Assembly: GCA_964408185.1 (NCBI GenBank)
Contig: CAYOYK010000002.1
Span: 74,742-138,741 of the forward strand
Origin: CAYOYK01 sp964408185
GTDB lineage: Bacteria; Bacillota; Clostridia; Christensenellales; Aristaeellaceae
Length of the DNA stretch: 64,000 nt
Direction of reading: 5' to 3'
Positions within the stretch are counted from its first letter, which is position 1; each line of letters starts with the position of its first letter. Positions 7,344-15,949 of this stretch are shown piece after piece. The position numbers were made by a program, and so were the translations under genes. Under the pieces are notes generated by a model. That model ran no database searches. It was given only the letters and a program-made list of their open reading frames with translations, and was not told the DNA's origin.

Positions 7344-8540
7344 ATTCAGAGTTCCTATCGTCAGCACACGGATGAGCTGCGAATTATCAAGATCCGCGAA
7401 AACCTGAGCGGTCTGCCAACCTCATGCTCGGACTTTATCCGCAGCATTGCCACCACCACCAGCACGCTGACGCGCTTTGCGTACAGCATTGACCTGCGGA
7501 TATTCTACGAGTTTGCGTTTAAGGAGCTGCCCTATTTCCATGGCGACCGCATTTCCACGATCACCGACGAGGAGATCGCGCGATTGTCATCCCGTGATAT
7601 TGACCTCTATTCCGACTATTTGACCCTATATTACAAATCCGAAGCTGAGAACGGCCCTGACGAGGCCCCTGTGGCCGTCGTCAACCATGAGCATGGCATT
7701 ATGCGCAAGCTGTCCTCTCTGCGCTCGTATTTTGACTATCTGTTCCGTGAGCACCGCATCCCCGGTAACGTAGCCACGTTGGTGCCGCTGCCCAAAATCC
7801 ACGATAAGGCCATCCTGCGTCTGGAGGGCGACGAGGCAAGCCAAATGCTGGCGCTGGTGGAATCCCGCGACGCGTTTGATAAGCGTCAGAGCCAGTATCT
7901 CCGCCATACCGAGCTGCGGGACTACGCCATGCTGATGCTTTTTCTGGGCACGGGAATGCGGGTCAGCGAATGCGTCGGAATCAATGTGGACGATCTGGAC
8001 TTTGCCAACAACGCCGTGCTGGTTACGCGCAAGGGCGGCAATCAAGTGATGCTTTACTTCCCGCAGGAGGTCGCCGACGCGCTGCTGCGCTATGGCGAGC
8101 TGCGCGAGAAGCTCACGCCGCTGGAGGGTCACGAGCAGGCGTTTTTTCTCTCGCTGCAAAACCGTCGCATTACGCAGCGCGCCGTGCAGCTCATGGTCAA
8201 AAAATATGCCAAGGTCGTTGTCCCGCTGAAAAAGCGAATCAGTCCGCATAAGCTGCGCAGCACCTACGCCACCAATCTCTATCAGGAGACCGGCGATATC
8301 TATCTTGTAGCGGATGCCCTCGGCCATTCCAACGTCAACACCACGCGCAAGCATTATGCCGCCATGACGGACGATCGCCGCCGCGAGGCCGCCAAGCACG
8401 TCAGGCTGCCGGGCCGCGAAAACGAATCGCCGACAGCCGCTTCAGCGGAAGCGATTCCCCCGCCGCCTTCGGATGCCGCTGAGTCTGCCAATCAGGACGC
8501 CGATTTGGTTACAGACGACACCGCTTTTCACACCAAATAG
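7344..8540 (+). CDS. tyrosine recombinase (XerC/D-like integrase), probable ATT start
   Basis: Site-specific tyrosine recombinase of 398 aa. The catalytic domain shows the first Arg in GTGMRVSECVG (about residue 206), HKLRSTYATNLY (about 301), GHSNVNTTRKHY with the His and the nucleophilic Tyr (about 337). The frame has no ATG, GTG or TTG between the stop at 7326-7328 and a TTG at 7584. Starting at that TTG would delete most of the N-terminal SAM-like DNA-binding domain, which is plainly encoded from 7344 on. AAAGGGGG at 7328-7335 is 8 bases before ATT 7344, so ATT is the best start. The C-terminal 40 residues are Ala/Pro/Asp-rich and outside the catalytic fold. Nothing phage-like flanks it; lexA follows. 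Confidence 0.85.
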   Translation: MQSSYRQHTDELRIIKIRENLSGLPTSCSDFIRSIATTTSTLTRFAYSIDLRIFYEFAFKELPYFHGDRISTITDEEIARLSSRDIDLYSDYLTLYYKSEAENGPDEAPVAVVNHEHGIMRKLSSLRSYFDYLFREHRIPGNVATLVPLPKIHDKAILRLEGDEASQMLALVESRDAFDKRQSQYLRHTELRDYAMLMLFLGTGMRVSECVGINVDDLDFANNAVLVTRKGGNQVMLYFPQEVADALLRYGELREKLTPLEGHEQAFFLSLQNRRITQRAVQLMVKKYAKVVVPLKKRISPHKLRSTYATNLYQETGDIYLVADALGHSNVNTTRKHYAAMTDDRRREAAKHVRLPGRENESPTAASAEAIPPPPSDAAESANQDADLVTDDTAFHTK

Positions 8541-8553
8541 AAACATTTGTTCG
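8540..8553 (+). promoter_or_regulatory. possible LexA box upstream of lexA
   Basis: AAACATTTGTTC at 8541-8552 matches the Gram-positive SOS consensus GAAC-N4-GTTC at all but the first defined base. It lies about 19 bp upstream of the proposed lexA -35. A closely similar site is upstream of ctsR (27198-27209). Confidence 0.5.
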
Positions 8554-8571
8554 CAATTTGTGCCGAATTGC

Positions 8572-8600
8572 TTGCAAATCAACAGTTGATATGGTATCCT
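8572..8600 (+). promoter_or_regulatory. probable lexA promoter
   Basis: TTGCAA at 8572-8577 and TATCCT at 8595-8600 are separated by 17 bp, with TG at 8592-8593 giving an extended -10. It starts transcription about 25 bases before the lexA ATG. Confidence 0.6.
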
Positions 8601-8602
8601 TG

Positions 8603-8618
8603 TCCTGATAGATCAGGA
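8603..8618 (+). promoter_or_regulatory. palindrome over the predicted lexA transcription start
   Basis: TCCTGA-TAGA-TCAGGA is a perfect 6-bp inverted repeat placed just after the -10 hexamer, where a repressor would block initiation. It does not match the known Gram-positive LexA consensus, so the bound protein is unknown. It could also act as a 5'-UTR hairpin. Confidence 0.4.
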
Positions 8619-8632
8619 TAGGATGTGTTGCT

Positions 8633-9241
8633 ATGAGCAATCCACGCGGCGACAGTCAGGCACGCATTTTAGCTTACATTGAGCAATTTTCCCACGAAAA
8701 GGGCTATCCCCCATCCGTGCGCGAGATATGCGAGGCCACGGGCCTGCGCTCCACCTCCACGGTGCACGGGCATTTGATCCGCCTTGAGAAAAAAGGCATG
8801 CTTTACCGCGATTCCATGAAGCCTCGCGCCATTTCCGTCCCCACGGACCGTCAGATGTATGACACCGAGATGATCTCCGTGCCCATTGTGGGCCGCGTTA
8901 CTGCCGGTACGCCCATCTTGGCGCAGGAGAACATCGACGAGTATATTTCATTGCCCGTAACCATGCTGGGCGAGGGCGAGCACTACGTGCTGGGCGTTCG
9001 CGGAGAGAGCATGATAGAGGCCGGAATCATGGACGGCGATTATGTGGTGGTGCGCAAGCAGCCCGTGGCTTACAACGGGGATATTGTGGTCGCCATGATC
9101 GAGGACGAGGCGACTGTAAAACGCTTTTATAAAGAAAACGGGCATTTCCGCTTACAGCCCGAAAACTGTACCATGATGCCGATCATTGTGCCGGAGGTCA
9201 CCATATTGGGCAAGGTCATATCCTTGTACCGTGTGTTCTAG
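8633..9241 (+). CDS. lexA: SOS repressor LexA
   Basis: Transcriptional repressor of the DNA-damage response that self-cleaves when stimulated by RecA filaments. The 202-aa product has an N-terminal winged helix (residues 1-65) and a C-terminal S24 peptidase domain. The cleavage site is Ala91-Gly92 in RVTAGTP; the catalytic dyad is Ser126 (GESMIEAG) and Lys163 (EATVKRF). The start is ATG 8633 with only a weak AGGAT upstream. The length is normal. Possible autoregulatory sites precede it. An MgtC-family gene follows after 22 bases with no terminator, so lexA may lead a longer transcript. Confidence 0.97.
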   Translation: MSNPRGDSQARILAYIEQFSHEKGYPPSVREICEATGLRSTSTVHGHLIRLEKKGMLYRDSMKPRAISVPTDRQMYDTEMISVPIVGRVTAGTPILAQENIDEYISLPVTMLGEGEHYVLGVRGESMIEAGIMDGDYVVVRKQPVAYNGDIVVAMIEDEATVKRFYKENGHFRLQPENCTMMPIIVPEVTILGKVISLYRVF

Positions 9242-9263
9242 CTTTTTTTCGGGAGGTGCGCCT

Positions 9264-9950
9264 ATGCCGTGGTGGGAAATCGGGCTTCGGCTGCTGGCCT
9301 CGTGCTTTATCGGCTGCGTAATTGGGATTGAGCGAGAACGAAAGAACCGCCCCGCAGGCATGCGCACGCATGTGCTTGTTTGCGTAGGCGCTTGTATCAT
9401 AGCCGTTATGGAATGCCTGCTGACGCTGCGAACCGTGGAGATTAACGCCGCTAACCCCGACGCGGGCGTTACCATCAGCGTAGGGCGCGTGATTGCGCAG
9501 GTGGTCAGCGGAATTGGGTTCTTGGGCGCAGGCACGATCTTCATCAGCCAGAAAAAAATTGCGGGACTCACCACGGCGGCCTCGCTGTGGAACGCCGGAT
9601 GCCTTGGGCTTGCAATCGGCATGGGTTACTACGGGCTGGCCATTGCGGGCTGCGCGGTTGTGCTCATTACACTCACGCTGCTCCAGCGCGTGGTCAAGGT
9701 CAACGCCGTCAAGCACGTCGAGGTGCAGTTTATCCATCGGGTAGAGACCATTGCATTTATCAACGAGTATTTTCAAAGCATTGGCGTTAGGGTGCTGGAT
9801 GTTGATTTTCACGTGGAAAACAAGGGCAAGTATAACCTGTACACCAATCTCTACACGCTGGACATGCGCGGCAGCGCCGCCTATAAGGACATTGTGAACA
9901 AGCTGTCGGAGTACGTAAATATTCAAGGAATTCGAACCAGAAACGTATAA
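9264..9950 (+). CDS. MgtC/SapB family membrane protein
   Basis: Integral membrane protein of the MgtC family, which in other bacteria modulates Mg2+ homeostasis or F-type ATPase activity rather than acting as a proven transporter. The 228-aa product starts at ATG 9264 after GGGAGG at 9251-9256. It has four to five hydrophobic segments in the first 145 residues, with the family motifs GIERERKNRPAGMRTHVLV and GIGFLGAGTIF. A soluble C-terminal domain follows. lexA lies 22 bases upstream and the pseudouridine genes 13 bases downstream, so cotranscription is likely. The exact role is not evident from the sequence. Confidence 0.92.
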   Translation: MPWWEIGLRLLASCFIGCVIGIERERKNRPAGMRTHVLVCVGACIIAVMECLLTLRTVEINAANPDAGVTISVGRVIAQVVSGIGFLGAGTIFISQKKIAGLTTAASLWNAGCLGLAIGMGYYGLAIAGCAVVLITLTLLQRVVKVNAVKHVEVQFIHRVETIAFINEYFQSIGVRVLDVDFHVENKGKYNLYTNLYTLDMRGSAAYKDIVNKLSEYVNIQGIRTRNV

Positions 9951-9963
9951 AGGAGAGATCGTC

Positions 9964-10905
9964 TTGCCCAGCCATCGCATAGCCGTATTCGGCGCGAGCA
10001 ATGTGGATTTAACGGCGACGCCGTATACGGCCATTGCCATGCAGGATTCCAATCCGGGGCAGGTCCGTTCCAGCATGGGCGGCGTAGGCCGCAACATCGC
10101 GGAGAATCTGCGCAGGCTCGATCAGCGCGTTTCCTTTGTAAGCGCGTTTGGTGACGACAGCTTTTCACGGCTGCTGATAGAATCGCTGCGGGACCTAGAC
10201 ATCGATATCAAGCATTGCCTGACCCTGCCCGATACGCGCGGCTCGCTGTATTTCTGCCTCAACGACGAGCGGGGCGATATGCTCGTCGCCGTAAACGACA
10301 TGGACTTGTTTGAGCACATCGGGCCGGACTTTATGCGCAAGCAGGCAGAAGCCCTGAGGGAATCGGACGCGTTTGTTGTGGAAGCCAACCTGCCGGACGC
10401 CGCGCTGGCCGGACTTAGCGAGGTCGCCTCGCTTCCCCCGATGTTCGCGGACACCGTGTCAGCCTTCAAGGCAAAGCGCCTTCTCCCGGTTCTCCCCCGC
10501 CTGACAGGCATAAAAACAAACGGCATTGAGGCAAAGTGCCTCACGGGCATTGACGTGACGGATCGTGCGTCCGCTCTGCGCACGATCGGGGCGCTGCATC
10601 AAATGGGCCCCGAATGGGTCATGCTTACGCTGGGCGCGGAGGGCGCGATTCTATCGGACGGCAAGCGCATCGTGTCCGGCAAGCTGCCGATCAAGAACCT
10701 TGTCAACACCACCGGCTGCGGCGACGCGTTCATCGCGGGGGCGGTTTACGCCTACCTGAGTTGCGCAACCCCGGAGAATGTGCTACAATGTGGCCTCTCC
10801 TGTGCGGCCGGATGTGCGCGCAGCAGCTTGTCCGTATCGCCGGACAGCAGCGAAGCGAGCCTGCGCGTCGGCCTTGAGGAGATCGAAATGGAGGTTATCG
10901 CATGA
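9964..10905 (+). CDS. psuK: PfkB-family kinase, probable pseudouridine kinase
   Basis: Ribokinase-fold sugar/nucleoside kinase. Start is TTG 9964, preceded by AAAGGAGAG. The 313-aa product has the PfkB N-terminal signature GGVGRNIAENL and the C-terminal active-site motif NTTGCGDAFIAGA, whose Asp is the catalytic base. The substrate is inferred from the neighbour: its stop overlaps the start of psuG in ATGA. Known PsuK phosphorylates pseudouridine to pseudouridine 5'-phosphate, the substrate of PsuG. Specificity for another nucleoside cannot be excluded from the sequence alone. Confidence 0.88.
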   Translation: MPSHRIAVFGASNVDLTATPYTAIAMQDSNPGQVRSSMGGVGRNIAENLRRLDQRVSFVSAFGDDSFSRLLIESLRDLDIDIKHCLTLPDTRGSLYFCLNDERGDMLVAVNDMDLFEHIGPDFMRKQAEALRESDAFVVEANLPDAALAGLSEVASLPPMFADTVSAFKAKRLLPVLPRLTGIKTNGIEAKCLTGIDVTDRASALRTIGALHQMGPEWVMLTLGAEGAILSDGKRIVSGKLPIKNLVNTTGCGDAFIAGAVYAYLSCATPENVLQCGLSCAAGCARSSLSVSPDSSEASLRVGLEEIEMEVIA

Positions 10906-11807
10906 ATCCGTATCTGATCGTTTCAAATGAGGTACAGGAAGCCGTGGCCAGCCATCGGCCCGTTGTCGCGCTGGAATCAACCATCATCTCGCACGGCATG
11001 CCCTATCCGCAGAACGTGGAGACCGCGCTTCGCGTAGAGGCCGTCATCCGCGATCATGGCGCGGTGCCCGCCACCATCGCGATTCTGGGCGGCAAGCTGT
11101 GCGTGGGGATCAACAAGGACCAAATTGAGGAGCTCGGCCAGAAGGGCCTGAGCGTGACCAAGGCGAGCCGCCGCGACCTGCCCGTTTTGCTCAGCCGGGG
11201 CATGGACGGCGCGACGACCGTATCCGCCACGATGATCGGCGCGGCGCTGGCCGGAATCAAAATTTTTGCGACAGGCGGCATAGGCGGCGTGCATCGCGGG
11301 GCGGAGACTACCATGGATATCTCCGCCGACTTGGAGGAGCTGGCCAAAACCGATGTGACCGTGGTGTGCGCGGGCGCAAAGTCCATCCTTGACCTCGGAC
11401 TGACGCTGGAATACTTGGAAACCAAGGGCGTAACGGTGCTTGGCTACCAGACGGCCGAGCTGCCCGCCTTCTACTGCCGCCACAGCGGCTTTGGCGTGGA
11501 TTATCAAATGGACGCGCCTGCCGATATCGCCGCCGCTATTCGCGCAAAGAATGAGTGTGGGCTGCGCGGCGGCATGCTGGTGGTCAACCCCATTCCGGAG
11601 CAATACGCCATGGATGAGAAGGCCATGAACGCCTGCATTGACGAGGCCATTCAAGCCGCCAACGCGCAGGGCGTGAAGGGCAAAAAAATCACGCCCTTCC
11701 TGCTGGATAAAATCAAGCAGCTCACGGGCGGTGATTCCCTTGACGCGAATATCCAGCTTGTGCTCAACAACGCCGCGCTGGGCGCGGAGATCGCCAAGGC
11801 GCTTTAG
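10902..11807 (+). CDS. psuG: pseudouridine-5'-phosphate glycosidase
   Basis: Enzyme that breaks the C-C glycosidic bond of pseudouridine 5'-phosphate to give uracil and ribose 5-phosphate, salvaging the modified base from RNA turnover. The 301-aa product carries the family blocks VALESTIISHGMPYP near the N-terminus, VTKASRRDLP, ATGGIGGVHRGAE, VVCAGAKSILD and the C-terminal SLDANIQLVLNNA. The start ATG overlaps the psuK stop. A terminator follows at 11849-11901, ending the possible lexA-mgtC-psuK-psuG unit. Confidence 0.96.
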   Translation: MNPYLIVSNEVQEAVASHRPVVALESTIISHGMPYPQNVETALRVEAVIRDHGAVPATIAILGGKLCVGINKDQIEELGQKGLSVTKASRRDLPVLLSRGMDGATTVSATMIGAALAGIKIFATGGIGGVHRGAETTMDISADLEELAKTDVTVVCAGAKSILDLGLTLEYLETKGVTVLGYQTAELPAFYCRHSGFGVDYQMDAPADIAAAIRAKNECGLRGGMLVVNPIPEQYAMDEKAMNACIDEAIQAANAQGVKGKKITPFLLDKIKQLTGGDSLDANIQLVLNNAALGAEIAKAL

Positions 11808-11848
11808 ACATCCTGCCGCCAATGCCTCTTTTGCTTGAACAGCAACGT

Positions 11849-11901
11849 ACTCCGCCAACAATTGCGAGCCAAGTCCCGCATTTGTCGGCGGAGTCTTTTT
11901 T
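11849..11901 (+). terminator. rho-independent terminator after psuG
   Basis: ACTCCGCC (11849-11856) pairs with GGCGGAGT (11887-11894) and is followed by a T run at 11896-11901. The loop is about 30 bases, partly closed by AACAA/TTTGT. Confidence 0.8.
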
Positions 11902-12038
11902 GTCTGCCATGGTATTCCCATGCGGAGCGGAGCACACAATCACCTCGTCGATAGCATGCGCCTCCCATCAATTGCTATGCACGCAAGGCGGGCAAGACCG
12001 TAGAATAGATTATCGCATCAACAAGGAGGGTTCCATTT

Positions 12039-12329
12039 ATGCAACGGCAAAGCTCACCATTCGCGGCGCTGACAAGCAAGGAACAATTAGAGCGCTGGCG
12101 GGAGTTCCAAAGCATACGACTGCCTTACATACAGGGCGATCTGGAGCCGACCCCGGCGGAGGAGCCGCCCAAGCCCAAAGTGCCCGCGCCCCAGCGAGGC
12201 ACGCCGCAGGCAGCCGCAGCCAAGGAACAGGCGTCATGGCAAACGACAAGGCACAAGCAATATGACGCCGTCATGCAGCGCATGGTGGCCGCCAGCAAAA
12301 AGACGGTGCGCTACGAGCAGATCAGGTAG
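12039..12329 (+). CDS. small hypothetical protein, proline/alanine-rich
   Basis: 96-aa product of unknown function. The start is supported by AAGGAGGG ending 8 bases before ATG 12039, one of the better ribosome-binding sites nearby. The N-terminal third looks helical (LTSKEQLERWREFQ), the middle is a Pro/Ala/Lys-rich linker (about residues 38-68), and the C-terminus is basic. There is no signal peptide or membrane segment and no cysteine. Its last 8 bases overlap the end of the convergent glycosyltransferase gene. I do not recognise a family. A longer overlapping frame (11822-12265) crosses the terminator and is less likely. Confidence 0.6.
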   Translation: MQRQSSPFAALTSKEQLERWREFQSIRLPYIQGDLEPTPAEEPPKPKVPAPQRGTPQAAAAKEQASWQTTRHKQYDAVMQRMVAASKKTVRYEQIR

Positions 12330-13548
12330 CGGAAGCAAGCATCGACAGAAGCTTTTGGGCTTGCGTGCGTTCGTCCTTTTGCGTGCGCACATATTCGCGG
12401 CAGCGCCGTCCGGCCTCCGCGCGCTGCGCCTCCGGCTGTGAAAGAAGCGCCCGCACAGCGCTGCGGATCCCCCGCGCGCTGCATTCGGGAATGTAAGTCA
12501 GATAGGGGTCGTACTCATCCGGGATGCCTGCCAGCTTACAGCACAGCACGGGCTTGCCCGAAAGCATGTACTCCATGAGCTTGGAGGGAAACGAGTACCG
12601 GGTGAACAGCCCCTCGTTGGCGCGCGGGTTGATAAGCGCGGCGGCATGGCGCTGGAGCAGCAGCGCCTCACGTCGGCTGACAAAGCCAAAGTAGCGGATA
12701 TTCGGGTACGCCTCCGCGCGCGAGGCGATCTCCGCCTCCATGTCGCCCTTCCCGCAAAGCCAAAGGGCTGTGCTCCGCATGGAAGGATCAGCAAACGCGT
12801 CCAGCAGACGGTCGAGCTGGAACTCCCGGTTGAGCGTGCCCGTATAAAGCACGGCGGGCAGATCCTCTGCCAGCGCGGATCGAATCGCCTCGCTTGCCTC
12901 GGACGGCTCACACGCCTCGTCCTCCGTGGGCGCAATGCCCTCAAGCACGGTATACGGCTTGCCCCTCACGGGCAGCACATCCGCCATCTGCGCGGTAAGC
13001 AGCACATACCGGTCAAAGCAGGCGCATAGCCGAAGGCTCTCGTTCCCCCACCTGCGCTCCAGCCGCTGCGCAAGCCCCTTTCGACCGCTGGACAGCCCCA
13101 GCTCGTTAGGCAGATCGGTAACCAACAGTGTGGCTTTGAGATCGGGGTGTTTGCACTTCACCCGTGAAACCGCACGCAGATAGGGCAAATACAGCGAGTA
13201 GACGAGTATCTCTCGATTTTCTGTGCTCTGCCGAACCCAAGTCTCCAACGCTTTTTCTGCGCGGCGGGTTCGCTGACGCTGCTTGAGAATCGGCAGATTG
13301 ACGCATCCAAGCTCCTGCTCCTGCTTGCCCGTCTGTGCGGCGGGAATGCGCAGGCCCTTGTACTGCAACGGAAACACGCCGACCGGCAGACTGTTGGCAA
13401 CCCAAACCTCAGCGCCGGCCTTCCGCAGACCGCGCAGCAGCGATTGCTGAAAAGCATCCGCTTGGTTTTGCAGTCCGGTACGGGAGCGCCGCGCGGCCTC
13501 CGCCCGCAGAGCGGACGGGTACAGGAGCGTCAAACAGAACAGGTTCAC
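12322..13548 (-). CDS. glycosyltransferase, family 4-like
   Basis: Predicted cytoplasmic GT-B glycosyltransferase of 408 aa. Start is GTG at 13548, overlapping the stop of the preceding gene in GTGA and preceded by GGAGG seven bases before. The C-terminal nucleotide-sugar domain has LYTGTLNREFQLDRLLDA, LWLCGKGD and the motif EGLFTRYSFPSKLMEYMLSG, with the Glu expected in GT4-type enzymes. The N-terminal domain is less conserved. It is the last of four coupled genes starting with the deaminase at 17277. The acceptor and sugar are unknown; surface polysaccharide synthesis is an inference. Confidence 0.85.
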   Translation of the reverse strand: MNLFCLTLLYPSALRAEAARRSRTGLQNQADAFQQSLLRGLRKAGAEVWVANSLPVGVFPLQYKGLRIPAAQTGKQEQELGCVNLPILKQRQRTRRAEKALETWVRQSTENREILVYSLYLPYLRAVSRVKCKHPDLKATLLVTDLPNELGLSSGRKGLAQRLERRWGNESLRLCACFDRYVLLTAQMADVLPVRGKPYTVLEGIAPTEDEACEPSEASEAIRSALAEDLPAVLYTGTLNREFQLDRLLDAFADPSMRSTALWLCGKGDMEAEIASRAEAYPNIRYFGFVSRREALLLQRHAAALINPRANEGLFTRYSFPSKLMEYMLSGKPVLCCKLAGIPDEYDPYLTYIPECSARGIRSAVRALLSQPEAQRAEAGRRCREYVRTQKDERTQAQKLLSMLASAT

Positions 13549-14750
13549 AGCAGCACCTCCCGGTACAGCGACAGGTATTGTTGATAGCATACGTCCTTGT
13601 CGAAGGCCTTGGCGCGCGCAAGACAGGCCGGGGACAGCCGCGCCTTATCGGCGGATACGGCTCGGATTGCCTCGGCAAACGCCGCGACATCCGCCTTGGG
13701 CGTTACCGCGCCCACCTGCGCGTCCACGCACTCGACGCATCCGCCCGTGGCAAACACAACCACGGGTGTTCCGCACGTGAGCGCCTCCAGATTGACCAGC
13801 GGCATGTTATCCTCCATGGTGGGGTTGCAGAGCGCGTCCGCCGCGGAATACCACTCGCGAAGCTCCCGCAGAGAGCTTGTGCTGGACAGACCCGTTACAT
13901 GGGCGGGCAGTCCCTTGCGCTGCGCGTCGGATAAGCCCAGCACGACCAAATGGTACGCATCGCCAAGCGTCTGCATAGCTTGCAGCAGATAGCGCAGGCC
14001 CTTGCGCTCATCCCATTGCGCGGCGACAGCCAAGAGCAAGTGCGGCGCGCGGATGCCATAGTGCTCCCGAATATCGCTGGGCGCAGGCTGAAACGCGTTC
14101 CGATCCACGCCGTTATAGATCACTTGCGCGGCCGTATCCGCCCAATAGGATTGCCGAACTTGATCGAGCAGCCATTGGCAGGGCGTGACCAGCGTAAGGC
14201 GCGCCAAGCCCGTGAATAGCTCCTTCTTCCATTGATAATTACGGCGCGAGCCGTCCGGGCCAAGATTCGCGGGGTAGGCTTTCTGCTGCGGGCAGCGCTC
14301 GCATTGGGTCTGCCATTTTTGGCATTCGGCGTAATCATAATAGGCGCAGTGCCCGGTAAAGCTCCAGCAGTCGTGCAGCGTCCATATCACGGGCAAATCT
14401 GATTGGCGAAGATAGCCAAACAGCATGCCGAGGTTTAGGTAGCAGCCGTGCAAATTGTGCAGATGCACGATATCCGGCGGGTCCTCTTTGAGACGGCGGA
14501 TGAGCCTGCCCGTGCCGATTTGCCCGCCGTAGCCCTCTGCATCAAACACCTTGCGGAGCTGACTGTATCCCTTGCGCTCCGCAGCTCCGCACACCGGGAA
14601 GGAGAACGCCCTGCAATCCTCCGGCACGGGCTCCTCGCCATAGCCGATTTGGCATTCGTCGCCCTGCGCATGCAGCATGCGCGCCAAGTCCGCCGCAATG
14701 CGTCCGGTGCTCTTTATGCCGGAGCAGGTGTTCAGCTCCAATACCCTCAT
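13545..14750 (-). CDS. glycosyltransferase, GT4 family (WcaC-like)
   Basis: 401-aa GT-B enzyme. The N-terminal acceptor domain contains DIVHLHNLHGCYLN and VIWTLHDCWSFTGHC, blocks typical of colanic-acid-type GT4 enzymes, plus a cysteine-rich stretch (CQKWQTQCERCPQ). The C-terminal domain has VIYNGVD, AAQWDERKGLRYLL and PLVNLEALTCGTPVV, the usual donor-binding region. The start ATG overlaps the stop of the upstream glycosyltransferase in ATGA. It probably acts in extracellular or cell-wall polysaccharide assembly with its neighbours; the sugars cannot be told. Confidence 0.9.
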   Translation of the reverse strand: MRVLELNTCSGIKSTGRIAADLARMLHAQGDECQIGYGEEPVPEDCRAFSFPVCGAAERKGYSQLRKVFDAEGYGGQIGTGRLIRRLKEDPPDIVHLHNLHGCYLNLGMLFGYLRQSDLPVIWTLHDCWSFTGHCAYYDYAECQKWQTQCERCPQQKAYPANLGPDGSRRNYQWKKELFTGLARLTLVTPCQWLLDQVRQSYWADTAAQVIYNGVDRNAFQPAPSDIREHYGIRAPHLLLAVAAQWDERKGLRYLLQAMQTLGDAYHLVVLGLSDAQRKGLPAHVTGLSSTSSLRELREWYSAADALCNPTMEDNMPLVNLEALTCGTPVVVFATGGCVECVDAQVGAVTPKADVAAFAEAIRAVSADKARLSPACLARAKAFDKDVCYQQYLSLYREVLL

Positions 14751-15949
14751 GCGCGCCCCTCCTTGCCAGCCAACGCCGTCAGCATCGATTCCAGCTTGTC
14801 CATATGTTGTTGCTTGGTGAAGTGCCGCTCATAGTAGGCGCGAGCGTTCCCGGCCATTTGCTCCTTTTGAGGCGAGCTGAGGTACCGCTCCACCACGCGC
14901 GCAAACGCCTGCGCATCCTCCGGCGGCGCGCAATACCCGCATTGCGCCGCCTCGACGACCGCTGCGGTTTCTCCTGCCGCCGAGCCCAGCACAGGCCTTC
15001 CGCAAGCCATATAGCTCTGTACCTTGCCGGGAAGCGTATCGTTGACCAAAGCGTCGTTCGCCATGGAGACAAGCATCGCGTCCGCGCGGGCATAGAATGA
15101 CGGCATTTCCTCCGTCGGTCTGCGCCCATAGAAGGTAACCAGCTCATCCAGCTTCAGCTCTTTTGCCAAATCAAGGCAAGCCCGATACTCCGAGCCATCC
15201 CCCACGATCTCCCAGCGGACGGGCTGATCGCGCAGCAGCGCGGCGGCTCGCAGCAGCGTTTGCACGCTTTGCGCCTTGCCGATGTTCCCGGCAAAGCACA
15301 GCCGAAGCGGCGTCTGCGACGGCATGGGCAGGCGACATTCAAACACGCCGTCGGCAAACTGCGGCATGTAATGGCTCTCCGGCACGTCGATCGCGTGCAC
15401 GGCATGGAGGTACTGCCGGAAGCCGACGGACGAGTAGATCAAGCTGTCCGCGCGATGATAGATGCGCCTGCTGACGCGCTTCATCAGCCGATACAGCGGA
15501 GAATCCGGCTGCACGTTCATCGCGGCGAGGCACGCGGGCCAGATGTCCAGCACGTAGATCATGGTGGGAATGCGAAAAAGACTGCGCACAAAAGCCGCCG
15601 GCGCGCTCATGAGCACCGGCGAGGTGGAATAAGCGTATACGACGTCAAAGTCCTTTTTCATCCACAGCGCCTTCCAGCAGGCGGAAGTCATATAGCTGAC
15701 ATAGTTGACGGCAAGGCCCAGCTTGGTGTTTCGTCTGCCGATCTCAAAGCAGCGGCGAACCGTTACGCCGTTGATGGTCTCCCGACGACGGCGGAATCCG
15801 CGATACTCCCGCGGCACAATCCCGGAGGGATAGTTCGGCAAACCAACCAGCGCGGTCACCTGATGGCCGCGCTGGACAAGCGCCTCGCAGATTTCCGTTA
15901 CGCGGAAATTTTCCGGGTAGTAGTGCTGACAGACGACCAGAATTTTCAT
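14747..15949 (-). CDS. glycosyltransferase, GT4 family (WbuB-like)
   Basis: 400-aa GT-B enzyme starting MKILVVCQHYYPENFRV, the typical N-terminus of WbuB-like GT4 enzymes. Further blocks are GLPNYPSG, VLDIWPACLAAM, LCFAGNIGKAQSVQTLL, WEIVGDGSEY and SKVQ-like LPGKVQSYMACGRPVLG. The start overlaps the end of the deaminase gene in ATGA, and its own stop overlaps the next glycosyltransferase start. No flippase, polymerase or priming transferase is nearby, so it may modify an acceptor made elsewhere. Confidence 0.92.
   Translation of the reverse strand: MKILVVCQHYYPENFRVTEICEALVQRGHQVTALVGLPNYPSGIVPREYRGFRRRRETINGVTVRRCFEIGRRNTKLGLAVNYVSYMTSACWKALWMKKDFDVVYAYSTSPVLMSAPAAFVRSLFRIPTMIYVLDIWPACLAAMNVQPDSPLYRLMKRVSRRIYHRADSLIYSSVGFRQYLHAVHAIDVPESHYMPQFADGVFECRLPMPSQTPLRLCFAGNIGKAQSVQTLLRAAALLRDQPVRWEIVGDGSEYRACLDLAKELKLDELVTFYGRRPTEEMPSFYARADAMLVSMANDALVNDTLPGKVQSYMACGRPVLGSAAGETAAVVEAAQCGYCAPPEDAQAFARVVERYLSSPQKEQMAGNARAYYERHFTKQQHMDKLESMLTALAGKEGRA

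Noticed and set aside
7344..8540. prophage or integrated element because of the tyrosine recombinase
   Set aside because: No phage genes, attachment-site repeats, tRNA target or change in base composition around it; the neighbours are core genes.
11822..12265. 147-codon + strand frame between psuG and the glycosyltransferase
   Set aside because: It runs through the psuG terminator hairpin and conflicts with the better-supported gene at 12039-12329, which has a strong ribosome-binding site.
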